A stretch of DNA of 64,000 bases from Flaccisagitta enflata. Lineage: Eukaryota; Chaetognatha; Sagittoidea; Aphragmophora. A program made the translations under genes and the position numbers. Below the pieces are notes generated by a model, which did no database searches, was not told the DNA's origin, and saw only the letters and a program-made list of their open reading frames with translations. Where the stretch lies: contig OZ231127.1 in the NCBI GenBank assembly GCA_965153355.1, forward strand, positions 87,668,001 to 87,732,000, given 5' to 3'. This document shows, one piece after another, positions 50,197 through 60,027 of the stretch (positions are counted from its first letter, which is position 1; each line of letters begins with the position of its first letter).

Positions 50197-50250
<54 letters not shown>
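50197..50250 (+). repeat. (CT)n microsatellite
   Basis: About 48 bp of CT followed by CCCTTTCTCATTGTCTCTG. That tail resembles the one next to the CT tract at 63303. Confidence 0.97.
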
Positions 50251-50339
50251 TTCTCATTGTCTCTGAATGTGTGCACTAAATGAGGAGTCCGCTCTTCACT
50301 GCACCAAGCGTGCATATAATTCATTTCTCCCGATAGCAT

Positions 50340-51240
50340 ACATTTCCCCGGTACATTTTGGGCATCGGCCCGAAGGGGACAAAGTCCTGTGGAACACAAG
50401 GGGAATCTGTCCGACCCTTCATATGTATATTCATCCCCCACACCCAATCCTCAGGGCTTTGTTTCCTTAGGGGCCTATTCTGACCCAAATTCTGCTAAAT
50501 CCCAAATGAAAGCAATGTGGCACAAATCTAAGTAAAATGGCCCAAATCTCAGCAAAATGGCCCAAATCTTTGCAAAATGGCCCATATCTGACCGGAAGCG
50601 GAAAACCCAAACTCTGGCCAAAGGTCCATCATTCTGGCTCCTTTGACCTTTATTCTGGCTTCTGATACCTAGATTCTGACTTCTGAGACCAACATCTTGG
50701 CCAAATCCTGGCATCAGAGACCATGGTACTGATCTTTAAGACTAGATTCTGGCCTCAGAATCCCAGATCCTAGCCTAATGAGACCCAGATCATGGCCTGC
50801 TCCCCCCTCAACTTATCCACAAACCACTGGAGCAGGGCAGCAGCCCAAAGGGGAGGAAGTCCTGTAGAACACAAGGGTAATCTGTCTGTACATATGTCAG
50901 TACTTCCGTCCCCCCCCCCACCCTATCCTCAAGGTTTCGTCCCCTTTAGAGCCTATTCTGACCCAAATTCTGCCAAATGGCCCAAATTCAAGCCATATGG
51001 CCCAAATCCAAGGCATATGGCCCAAATCTAAGGCATATGGCCCAAATCTAAGCAAAATAGCCCAAATCCGAGCATGATGGCCTGAATCCAAGCAAAATGG
51101 CCCAAAATCCGAGCATAAGGTCCACCATTTTGACCCCGAAGACCTGTGGCCTCCAATACCTAGATTCTGACCAGATTTGGTCCAATTTACTTGGATTTGG
51201 GCCATTATGCTTGGATTTGGGCTATTTTGCTTAGAGTGGT
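50340..51240 (+). repeat. Duplicated segment with 20-bp CCCAAATC units
   Basis: Two related blocks, about 50360-50600 and 50820-51110. Each has AAGTCCTGT(G/A)GAACACAAGG, then a C-rich run, GCCTATTCTGACCCAAATTC and tandem AAATGGCCCAAATCTAAGC units. The rest (50600-50800, 51110-51240) is degenerate TTCTGGC/GATTTGGGC repeat. Confidence 0.75.
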
Positions 51241-51508
51241 TGATAGTGAAGAAGAATACCTGTAAAATACTTATCCATATTCCCACTCAACCACTCTACC
51301 CCACTGCCCCCTTTGTATTGTAGATAAACTATCATTCAGTCTATCTTTTCATGAAAGGCTATCAAAATGTGAAATTTGACTTAAAATTGAGATATTTATT
51401 GCATGTATCTATTTCAAATTCATGGGAAATGGCTCATTGTGTTGTTCTTTGTTATCATTTCACACAATATTTCTGTCCAAACCTTTTCTGAAAAGTGTAA
51501 CGCTATGA
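51241..51508. other. Unique spacer
   Basis: Nothing was recognised. Confidence 0.5.
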
Positions 51509-51509
51509 A

Positions 51510-51580
51510 ACAAGGCCAACACCTATAAGTCGCGTGCGAGACTTACAGACAAAGAATGACTTAGAATGACTTAGAATGAC
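51510..51580 (+). mobile_element. HINE-like variant A', truncated
   Basis: AACAAGGCCAACACCTATAA, GTCGCGTGCGAGACTTA and a few AATGACTTAG units. The other end is missing. Confidence 0.65.
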
Positions 51581-51980
51581 TTTAAATAGGGTACTCAATC
51601 GAAAATGGCTAAAATGGTCAAAAATCAGTTTGCGCACATGGATTGCCTCGTAATTACATATATTTTAATAATTAGAATCATAAATGACACCTAAGATAAT
51701 TTTCATGGCCTCTTTGTAACCGAATGTGAGTGGAATCCGCCAATCGTTTTCTGGCACTTTTTTTTTCCTCCAAAAAATTGGGCCATATCGAGTTTCAAAA
51801 TGTGTTAACATGTGCGCGCACACAAAAAAAACCTGCCAGGTGACTAATTTTGATACTGGCTGACACGCTGGCACCAGTCAGATTGCTAGAGAGTCGAAAA
51901 TGAGTGTAATGGTGTCATTTTGTGCCAAATTTAAAACGTCTTTTGATAGGTCAAAAAACTACACATAACTTGCCTTATTA
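51581..51980. other. Unique spacer
   Basis: No gene was recognised. The 69-aa minus ORF has no known motif. Confidence 0.4.
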
Positions 51981-52100
51981 GAAAGAGAGAGAGACAGAGA
52001 GAGACAAGAGAGAGACAGAAACAGTCAGAGATAGACAGACACAGGCAGAGACAGACAGCAACAGACAGAGACAGACAGAGACAGACACACAGACCGAGAC
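51981..52100 (+). repeat. Degenerate (AGACAG)n tract
   Basis: AGAGAGACAG/ACAGACAG units. Confidence 0.9.
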
Positions 52101-52104
52101 TTAA

Positions 52105-52327
52105 TCCTACCCTTTAAATGGGCGCATTCAAACTCTGCATTAATGCAAAATAAACAGTAAACAATTTCTTTTGGGCGTCGGTAAGTATTCATTTTGAGCT
52201 CTCTGTTCAGCAAAACACCCAACATCGCTGGTGGCACTGGACACTCGACAGCCTCAACAGCCGCCGCGTACACCAACTTCTGACTCTCAAGCTTTGCACC
52301 TTTATTCTTTTGAAGCAAGCCATATTT
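52105..52327 (-). other. Possible coding remnant or exon, minus strand
   Basis: An open minus-strand frame of about 70 codons lies between a HINE end (52328) and a purine microsatellite. Around 52190-52310 it is more GC-rich than its flanks and reads as plausible protein, for example LVYAAAVEAVECPVPPAML and GVLLNRELKMN. No start ATG and no family was recognised. It could be an exon truncated by the HINE, a transposon remnant or chance. Confidence 0.25.
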
Positions 52328-52520
52328 TTAGTCGCGTGCTACGCGACTCTATACCCCGCTTTGTCCATCGGTCAGTCGGTCGGTCGGTTGGTCCCCATTT
52401 TACTTTTTTTATGTTTTTGCGGTCTTTGGCCTCACTGCTCCTTGCCAAATGCATGAGTAACTCAAATACTGCCCCTGCCCACCCGCACGTGACTGAGGTA
52501 GCCGTGTATCCGGCCTTGTT
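52328..52520 (-). mobile_element. HINE-like element, copy 12
   Basis: AGTCGCGTGCTACGCGACTC, (GGTC)n, CCATTTTACTTTTTT, CTCCTTGCCAAATGCATGAG, GCACGTGACTGAGGTAGCC, GTATCCGGCCTTGTTT. Confidence 0.8.
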
Positions 52521-52775
52521 TCTTACTAATACCGGCGTCAATGAATGTAGGCTGAATAGATTTCATAAGGACGGCAAATTTTTGAAGGAAAATAAAGTGG
52601 TTCACTATTCCTTTTGCATCATTTTCTAAACAATAATGCTGCAGAAATGCTTTCATAGGACAAATTGTCTCTGAAGACCCTTGTTGTATACACTTTCATC
52701 ATATTCTGCAACATAAGTAATTTTAACTATGCAAATCATATGAAAAAAACAAGTTTTTAATGAAATTTTGCTTAC
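52521..52775. other. Unique spacer
   Basis: Nothing was recognised. Confidence 0.5.
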
Positions 52776-52926
52776 ATTTTTAGTCGCGGAAACGCGACTC
52801 TAAACCTTGCCGTGTCAGTCCATCCATCCATCGGTCGGTCACATTTTTGAATTCCGAGCGGTTTTCGCATTGCTGCTCCTGCCCGACCATCCGCGACTGG
52901 ACTGCCGTGTATCCAGCCTTGTTTTG
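52776..52926 (-). mobile_element. HINE-like element, copy 13 (short variant)
   Basis: TTTTTAGTCGCGGAAACGCG, a short (CATC)n/(GGTC)n, TTGAATTCCGAGCGGTTTTC, CTCCTGCCCGACCATCCGCG, GTATCCAGCCTTGTTTTG. It shares the TTGAATTCCGAGCGG box with the copy at 26307-26722, so these two form a subfamily. Confidence 0.75.
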
Positions 52927-53960
52927 TCTGTGCTGTTGAAATTCTTAAACACTCAAATGAAAAAAAATTTGCATTTTCAAAAACAGTTCTCTACAAAATC
53001 GATTTTAGAAGAGAACTGTCTTTTCTTTTCTCTTTTTTTCATTTTCCATACAATCTTAGAATTTCAACAGACTCCTTGTTTGTTACCAAAAACAAAATTT
53101 TCAATGATTTGCATTATGTGCTCTTTATTAATTTCAGCTATATTTGATTCTATTTTATGCTTGAATGCAAGTTATGCAAAGAAATATTGAACATATTATA
53201 ACAGGTGGTCTTTAAAAAGATAGCTTTTAATTTTTTTGATATTACTTTAAGAATTTCTCCTATGTAAAAATTTTTTTTAGCTACTTAGATAGGATCGTGG
53301 TCTACATGTTCCATTATGAACATTTTTTATAAGGATCAATATTTTTCATTTTATCTTTAAAAAACTGAATTGAATTAGGGACCACATAAAGAATTTTGCT
53401 TGAATTTGATTAAAAATCATTGATTTTGACAAAATTTACTTTTGAATGAAGATAGTTCAATAGAAGTGGGTCTTAGGAAACTATAAAAACCAAGACTTTT
53501 TAAACAAAAAAACGAATGCACATCTAAAACTCTAATCAATTATCACTTTTGGTTATAAACAGGCTATTATGCTGAGAAAAAATTATTTTGGTTTATCATA
53601 CATAATTTGAATTTGTACATTTTAATCATATATATAAATTCAGAGATTCATCATTTCAAATTTTCACAAAATAAACAGTTAAATACAGTTTTTCTTTTAT
53701 TTAGACACAGAGCTCCCTTTTTTTATGTCCACCCGGTATCTTAATGATAGTTTTAGTTTAATCATTCAGTTTCAATCATTTTTTATTTTTGACTTTGGCT
53801 CCCGTGAAACACAAGTGTTGCCTTCGGAAGAACGCCGTCTTAATCTCTATGTAAAATCAATTAAATCATGTCACCAGCTATTTTTAAAGCTGTATATACA
53901 GCTATATAATTGAATCTTGATTTGAAATTCACACTTGCAAGGACACTTTCTGTCAATGAC
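52927..53960. other. AT-rich unique region, no gene seen
   Basis: About 1 kb of AT-rich sequence. ORFs of 127 and 62 aa lack recognisable motifs and have AT-driven composition. Confidence 0.6.
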
Positions 53961-53963
53961 TGA

Positions 53964-54817
53964 GGATATCGGCTACCCCAGTCGCGTGAGGGTGGGCAGG
54001 GGCCTTGATTGAGGTCACCAGATCATTTGGGCTGGAGCAGTGAGGCCAAAAACCGCAAAACCCCCAGAAAAGTAAAGCGTGATGGATGGACCAACAGACG
54101 GCACTGTCTTCTCAGCGAGAATCCAGGTGAAAAGTCATAGTACAGTAGGTTTTTTTGTAGTTTGTCATAGTTTGAGGGTTACTTTTATTAAATCTAACAG
54201 TTATGAAATCTTGTCCAGGGCGTTTTTTGAGAAATATGAAAAAAAGATAAATTTTAATCTTATTTTGAATGAAAAGTTTTTCAACTCATCCAGACCTCTT
54301 TTTTTGATGGTAAATCTGTAATTCTGATGTTATTTCCTTTCATTTGAAAGGTCGCACTATATGTTTTTATGAAGAAATACAAATTTCAAGTTTTAAGCCA
54401 CCGTTATAATTTTGCAACGGTGGCTAAAAAATTGAAAATCATAATTCTTGAAGAAAGCATATAGTGCGACATATCAAATGACAGGAAATGTTATCAGGAT
54501 TATGAATTTGCTAAAAAAAAAGAGGTTTTGACAAGTTAAAAGAATATATGTTTAAAATAGGGTTAAAAATTTTATTTTTTTCAAATTTCTCAAAAAGCGC
54601 CCTTGACAAGATTTCATGAGTGATAGTTTTAGTTTAACCAACCCTAAAACTAAGGGAAACTGCAATAAAACCCACTGTACTAAGACTTTTGACCTTGACT
54701 CTTGTTGAGAGGAGAGTGACGGATGGATGGACGGACCAACGGATGGACGAACAGACGGACAGATGGACGGACCAAAAAAGCGGGTTGTAGAGTCCCGTAA
54801 CATGCGACTAAAAAAAA
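53964..54817 (+). mobile_element. HINE-like element, copy 14, split by foldback FB-4
   Basis: The left half (53964-54101) has GGCTACCCCAGTCGCGTGAG, TTTGGGCTGGAGCAGTGAGG and AAGTAAAGCGTGATGG. The right half (54719-54817) resumes with (GGAC)n/(GGAT)n and ends GAGTCCCGTAACATGCGACT. The AACAAGGCCGGA start is missing. Confidence 0.75.
54102..54718. mobile_element. Foldback element FB-4, TSD ACGG
   Basis: A 617-bp palindrome begins CACTGTCTTCTCAGCGAGA and ends CTTGTTGAGAGGAGAGTG, with ACGG at 54098-54101 and 54719-54722. Paired arms include TAGTACAGTAGGTTTT with AAAACCCACTGTACTA and GGGCGTTTTTTGAGAAAT with its complement. Its core CATTTGAAAGGTCGCACTAT matches FB-1 and FB-2. The centre has a perfect hairpin GCCACCGTT...AACGGTGGC. 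Confidence 0.85.
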
Positions 54818-55265
54818 GCTTCTGTATCAACGCGAAAATTGTTTGCGTCAGATCTTTGCTTTAATTTGATTCCATGGTGATATTTACCCTCTTTTTACTT
54901 CAGACTAAAGCTTACGTAAACGCTGCTAGCTATCGTCAGTATCGCCAAAAATATTTTTTGAAAATAGATTTGAATTCAGAATTGTGAGTTCTACACGGTG
55001 ATTATGCGTAGTTAAGCGAATGGGCCTTAGTATGAGCTCAGGGGATGGTATTCCGACAGCTTATCCGTTTTCTACAAAATTTAATGATTTTCAGCGCAAA
55101 AAGAACACAATAGTTGATCAATATGACCAAGTATGACAGTCTCAAATCATAATCAAATCATATTTTAATTGTTTTCTGTCATATGTTCCATCCGATGAGC
55201 GATTATGAATTTTCCGCCATCTTTTTTTCCCCTCCCTTTCTCTCACGATCGTTGCAGTTTAGTAG
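54818..55265. other. Unique spacer
   Basis: No gene was recognised. Confidence 0.5.
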
Positions 55266-55267
55266 CC

Positions 55268-55580
55268 TACTTTAAATGACTTAGAATGACCTAAAATGAC
55301 CAAAATTGACCTAAAATGACTAAAAAACCAAAAAACCAAAAATAACTTAAGATAACTTAAAATGACTTGAAATGACTTAAAATGACTTAAAATGACTTAG
55401 ACTGACTCAAAATGACTTAGAATAACAATAATTGACTAAAATTGACTTAAAATGACCTAAGAGTTGACGTTATAGTACAAAAAAGTAAAGTGTGACGGAC
55501 GGACGGACCGACGGACCGACGGACCGACGGACGGACGGACCAACAAAGCGGGTTGTAGAGTCGCGTGCACGCGACTAAAA
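55268..55580 (+). mobile_element. HINE-like variant A' (left end missing)
   Basis: An AATGACTTAA/AATGACCTAA array (55275-55460) leads into GTAAAGTGTGACGGACGG, (ACGG)n/(GACC)n and GAGTCGCGTGCACGCGACTA. A loose CTAAGTCGCGTGCGTCGAC box follows at 55636. Confidence 0.7.
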
Positions 55581-55674
55581 AGAGGGGGGGTGCTAAATGG
55601 AGGGGGAACGTTAAATGGAATCAAGGTCATTAGACCTAAGTCGCGTGCGTCGACATTTTCAGAATAAGTCGGTC

Positions 55675-55706
<32 letters not shown>
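55675..55706 (+). repeat. (CAGA)n microsatellite
   Basis: Eight CAGA units. Confidence 0.95.
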
Positions 55707-55789
55707 TGAAACTTTCGAGATGACCTTTGAATTAGAGGTGTTCACCTGATCACCTCCCACCACCTTCCATAATGTTTAAGTGTAAAAAA

Positions 55790-55887
55790 TTAAAAAAATG
55801 CATTCAAAACAACTTTGTGACCAACCGACCGACAGACGGACCAACGGACCAAATGGTGGCTGACAGAGTCGCGTAGCACGCGACTAT
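55790..55887 (+). mobile_element. HINE-like 3' fragment
   Basis: (GACC)n/(ACGG)n, then GACAGAGTCGCGTAGCACGC and GACTATAAT. Confidence 0.65.
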
Positions 55888-56465
55888 AATAACTAATGTT
55901 TTAATATGATCCGTAAGATCCTTTGAAAATGAACGTTGTTGGTTATACGTTTCACATTCATCAAAACTGACGTCAATGAAAAACCGTTAGATATTTAATC
56001 ACACCACAATGTTTTGATTACGTAGACGTGTGTCATCAGGGCATCGGAACCTTTACTGCCATAACTTGATGTTGCCAGATTGAAGAAGAATCATTAGGAT
56101 CACAATATGCAAATTACTTTTTTGTTACAACCTAGTTGTTGAACTTTGAAATATAAAACAAAGCTAATGCCTATTGCTAATTTGTTTGCGCATTCTTTTT
56201 CATTTCTTTTTTTTCCTCCTGCATCCGGAAGCTGTCGAGACGCACCCTGATCTGCCGAGTAGCGGCACTATTTGCAACTTCATAATCTGCACGCTTGCAC
56301 TGCACTTTGGATTGTGCTTGTGTACGCATGTAGGCCTGGAAGGGCCTCCTGCTTGGTGTCTTGGGGGAGGAGGCTTTTTTTGCGCTCAGTTATCGGCATG
56401 CCCACATTGTGACACATTTTTGCGGAAATCCTCATTGAATATTCATCACCATAAAATAAGATCAT
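55888..56465. other. Unique spacer
   Basis: No gene was recognised. A 102-aa plus ORF (56174-56482) has no known motif. Confidence 0.45.
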
Positions 56466-56715
56466 TAAGAGCCTGTTTCTAGTCAAAGGTAAACGCGTTT
56501 TTAACAGGCCACTTGGTCACTCAGTACGTTTGTTCACTCGCGCCACTCACTTCACTCATTCACCCCACAGCCCTCCACCTTGCCTCTGTTCACAGGCTTG
56601 CTCACTCACTTCGCTCACTCCCTCGTGGGACAGTTGAAATTCATAAATATGTGTTCACACTGTAAATGCGATTAATGGGAACAAACGCATTTGTTGTCGT
56701 CACCGGAAACACATT
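56466..56715 (-). mobile_element. GC-rich MITE family G, copy 3
   Basis: AAGAGCCTGTTTCTAGTCAA, CAGGCCACTTGGTCACTC, CTCACTTCGCTCACTCCC, TCGTGGGACAGTTGAAATTC, TATGTGTTCACACTG, GGAAACACATTAT. It is homologous to 40386-40640 and, inverted, to 23428-23687. Confidence 0.75.
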
Positions 56716-56894
56716 ATAAGTCACCTGAGACACATTCTATTTGTATTTTGTTCTACATTCGTCCGTCAGCACAAATCATGAATCGGGATCAAGAGGAGTG
56801 AAAGGGGAAGGGGGAATAGAGAGGGGAAGAGAGGGGTGGGGAAAAGGGGGGGGGGAAGCGTGGCTTTGCGCAAATAATGCAAACATTCTTTTCA

Positions 56895-57385
56895 TGAGAG
56901 CAGATTCTGAAAACGTGGCTGGTGGGGCGCGGCTGGTGGGGCGGGGCTGATGGAGCACGGCTGGTGGGGCACGGCTGGTGGGGCGCGGCTGGGGGGGCGT
57001 GGCTGGTGGGGCACAGCAGGTGGGGTGCAGCTGGTAGGGCGCGGCTGGTGGGGCGCTGCTGGTTTGGCGTGGCTGGTGGGGCGTGGCTGGTGAGGCATGG
57101 CTGGTGGGGAACGGCTGGTGGGGCGCCGCTGGTGGGGCGCCGCTGGTGGGGCGCCGCTGGTGGGGCGCCGCTGGTAGAGCACCGCTGGTGGGGAACGGCT
57201 GGTGGGGCGCCGCTGGTGGGGCACGGCTGGTGGGGCGCCGCTGGTGGGGCGCGGCTGGTAGAGCACCGCTGGTGAGGCGCGGCTGGTGGAGTGTGGCTGG
57301 TGGTGCGCGGCTGCTGGGGCGCAGCTGGTGGGGCGTAGCTGGTGGGACGTGGCTAGTGGGGTGTAGCTGGTGGGGTGTGGAAATG
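56895..57385 (+). repeat. 15-bp G-rich minisatellite (GGCTGGTGGGGCGCC)n
   Basis: About 30 copies of GCTGGTGGGGCGCGG/GCTGGTGGGGCACGG. A second, more degenerate block of the same unit lies at 58293-58470. The regular GGTGGGG words give quadruplex potential. All three plus frames and the minus frame are open because the unit length is divisible by three and lacks stops, so the ORFs mean nothing. Confidence 0.95.
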
Positions 57386-57731
57386 TGTGCTATTTATAGG
57401 TATGAGAATGCTGATGTTCTTCGCGTGAATGCTTTTTTCTCTCTCTTTGTCCAATTTGATGCCTTTTGTTTCCATTTAATTTAACCATGAACCATATGGT
57501 TGCGCATGGATTTTGATGTTCTTTTATTCGCTGAGAGATACATGTTATCATGTATTTTCTTCTTTTACATTTTTCATCGTCGTGCTTTTTATGCTTCGCA
57601 TTTTTATCTCGGATAAATATCGTTATCATGGCATCGCTTCTTAATGGAATGATTGATATTTTGCGTGTTTTTCATGTTTTGCGCCCTTGGAATTTCTCAT
57701 CTTTCATAAGTCTCTCATCCCTTTATTTCAG
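57386..57731. other. Unique spacer
   Basis: Ends in a good polypyrimidine-AG stretch (CCCTTTATTTCAG, 57719-57731). Confidence 0.5.
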
Positions 57732-57804
57732 AGACTTATGTACGGACGCCTGACTTATTTGACAATCACGATGCTGGCTGGAAACCAAGGAAATTGGGCC
57801 TAAA
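57732..57804 (+). other. Candidate internal exon (weak)
   Basis: A consensus-like acceptor CTTTATTTCAG precedes, and a perfect donor GTAAGT (57805) follows, a 73-nt stretch. One frame is open across it and reads TYVRTPDLFDNHDAGWKPRK then LGL, with charged and aromatic residues typical of real protein. Its outgoing phase (2) does not fit the next candidate or the CH exon directly. No family was recognised. A non-coding exon or chance is possible. Confidence 0.3.
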
Positions 57805-58130
57805 GTAAGTTTTATCATTTTAGCGTTTTAGTATTTTATCATTGTTTTTGTCGTATGGTTTTTTATTGTTTTATTGTCTGTTTTTAGCGTTTTATCGTCT
57901 GTTTTTATCGTCTGTCCGGTCAACTAATTATTGGGTGATATGGGTGAATTTAATGGGCTGGGCAGGGCGGGGGCAGTGTACGGATCTGGCTTCATGGCCT
58001 CTGCATAAGATGTACATGTTGTTATTGGCTGTTTCTGTCCATGTCTATCCTGATCTCATGTTACTTTCATGCATTGGTTGACCATATTTTCATGCCCAAT
58101 TTTCCCTTTTTACTTTCTCCCCCATCTCAG

Positions 58131-58290
58131 ATTGTTGAAATTTTTTACCACATCAAAGAGACCATCGTCACGCCATTTTCCAATCTACGCCCAAATTCCT
58201 TTGCGTCTACCATCGTCAGTCAGTCAGAGATTTCTACAAACAAAGCTAACCCAGAGTCGAAACTAGTATTCACGTGGGAGAATATATGGG
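58131..58290 (+). other. Candidate internal exon (weak)
   Basis: A strong acceptor (TTTCTCCCCCATCTCAG, ending 58130) precedes a 160-nt stretch ending at GTGTAA. Frame 0 is open: IVEIFYHIKETIVTPFSNLR, then PNSFASTIVSQSEISTNKAN and PESKLVFTWENIW. Composition looks protein-like, but no domain was recognised and the donor is poor and lies at the edge of a minisatellite. Confidence 0.28.
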
Positions 58291-58292
58291 GT

Positions 58293-58470
58293 GTAACTGG
58301 TGGTGTGTGGCTGGGGGGTGCGGCTGGTGGTGCATGGCTGGGGGATGCAGCTGGTGGTACGTAGCTGGTGGGGCGAGGCTGGTGGGGCATGGCTGTTGGG
58401 ACACGCATGGTGGGGTGCACCTGGTGTGACGCGGCTGGTGGGGCGCGCCTGGTGGGGCTCCTTTGAAATG
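58293..58470 (+). repeat. 15-bp G-rich minisatellite, block 2
   Basis: Degenerate GGCTGGTGGTGCATG/GGCTGGTGGGGCG units, same unit as 56895-57385. Confidence 0.9.
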
Positions 58471-59335
58471 CCATCACCTTTTTACAATGATAAATGATGA
58501 TAAACTGGTAACACTCAAGTCTCAGTTTCCTCTTCCTCCTCCTCCTGCTCCACAGCCTCCTCTTCCTCTCACCAGATAATGCTTTAGTTCACCACCACAG
58601 ATGGTATGGGCAAGGCGAATTATGGCATTATTTCATATAAAGTGATTCTCACATTTATTGTCTGGTTTATTCATTCATCATGTCACAAGTCATTACATCA
58701 AAATGTCTTCACTTTCTTAGTCATAAGCGGTGCGGAAGCGGCTGATTTTCATGCCGCTTCCACCGCTCTCACCTCCACTCTGCCCTCCCAAATCTACCTG
58801 CCATAGTAACCAAGTTGGGAGCGGTTAGCCGCTTTCACATCCCTAGTTCTGATGCTAGATGCACGCTGTAAGCCATTGCTAATGTCGTTATTAATTTGTC
58901 ATTGCTTTGTCATCTCGCTGTCATTACGTCTTGCCTATGAATGATTCACCAGCTAACGTTCGTTCTCTTCCTCATTTATCAGTTGTTCAGCAGTGGCATG
59001 CGCGTCAATCATTCAGTCTTATATCCAGTCTTGTATAGTACGATCTCATCATTATACGCGTGGCAGCCTCTCCTCCTCCATATCTCAACACTCTTATCGT
59101 TACCGAATGCTTCGTACCTCATTACAATGTTATCTTTATCCACCCTACAAGTGATTACAGCCTTCTTCCTTCCTTCCAAGACCCAGAGAATACTTCTGTA
59201 TATAGACGCTTTGATACTGACGTAGGAGGACTGATCCTTCCGATTCATCAAGGTTCGCCCCCAATACTGATGTTACTTCATGGTCAACAAAAAACAACTA
59301 TTTCACATGTATACAAGCGTGAACCCTGATATCTA
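58471..59335. other. Mostly unique region; small inverted repeat at 58728-58845
   Basis: GCGGAAGCGGCTGAT and ATGCCGCTTCC form a short hairpin at 58733-58757. GGGAGCGGTTAGCCGC and CACATCCCTAG follow (58818-58846), suggesting a small MITE remnant. The rest has no recognised gene. ORFs at 58941 and 59060 lack known motifs. Confidence 0.45.
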
Positions 59336-59521
59336 CAAAAATTAGGCGGAAAACCACTGACGCATCATAAGCCCACTTCTAATCAATTTAGTGATAATAA
59401 ATTTAAGCTGAAGGTCTCAAAAATCTTTGGATTATTGCAGTTGAAATTTTATCAGGCTAGGCCGACTAGAAGTATACTTTTCGTAGTCATATTGCTTCAG
59501 TGGTTTTCCGCCGAATTTTTG
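59336..59521. mobile_element. 186-bp MITE with ~25-bp TIRs
   Basis: The left end CAAAAATTAGGCGGAAAACC (continuing ACTGA) pairs with the right end GGTTTTCCGCCGAATTTTTG, with one mismatch. Internal sequence is non-coding. No TSD is clear. Confidence 0.75.
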
Positions 59522-60026
59522 CAATTGTGTCAGCTTCTTCTGACTTGCACTATTTGACCACACACTCAAACACTGCCGCCAACAACGGATGGTGTATCAT
59601 CTCAAGTCATTACTAATTTGGGTTTTATTATCCTAATCCCATTTAGGTAAACATAGCGTTAGCTCACTGTACTTTTTAGGTGCGCCAGAGCACTTCTATA
59701 GCTGGCAGTGTCCGTCGGCCGGTCGGTCAGTCAGGTAACGCAATCGTCTGACGACCTACACGACGCACTTCTTTGGTCTACTGGACCTTGTTTTATTCAA
59801 TAAGATTATCGAGGAACAAAATCAAAGCGCTGGCGCCATCATAGAGGCCATATTCTATCAGCGCTAATCTATCGCGCTAGGAAATCACGAGTAAACCAGA
59901 CTTTTTCCCACTTTTGAAAACGATCACATAAAATGACGTATTAACGACGCTTTCCATCATCGTTTTACACACACGAGTCTCCTCTTCGCTTTCCCAATTG
60001 TATGCGTGCAGAAAGAACGTGTTTCT
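59522..60026. other. Unique spacer with a (GGTC)n-bearing repeat
   Basis: 59680-59795 has AGCACTTCTATAGCTGG, (GTCGGCCG/GGTC)n, GGTAACGCA and GACCTTGTTTT, similar in plan to the CTCTATAAGAGGGT repeats at 26387 and 35979. The rest is unique. Confidence 0.5.
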
Positions 60027-60027
60027 T

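Noticed and set aside
56892-57484. ORFs of 117-133 aa, Gly/Trp-rich plus and Pro/His-rich minus
   Set aside because: The 15-bp unit is divisible by three and stop-free, so every frame is open by construction.
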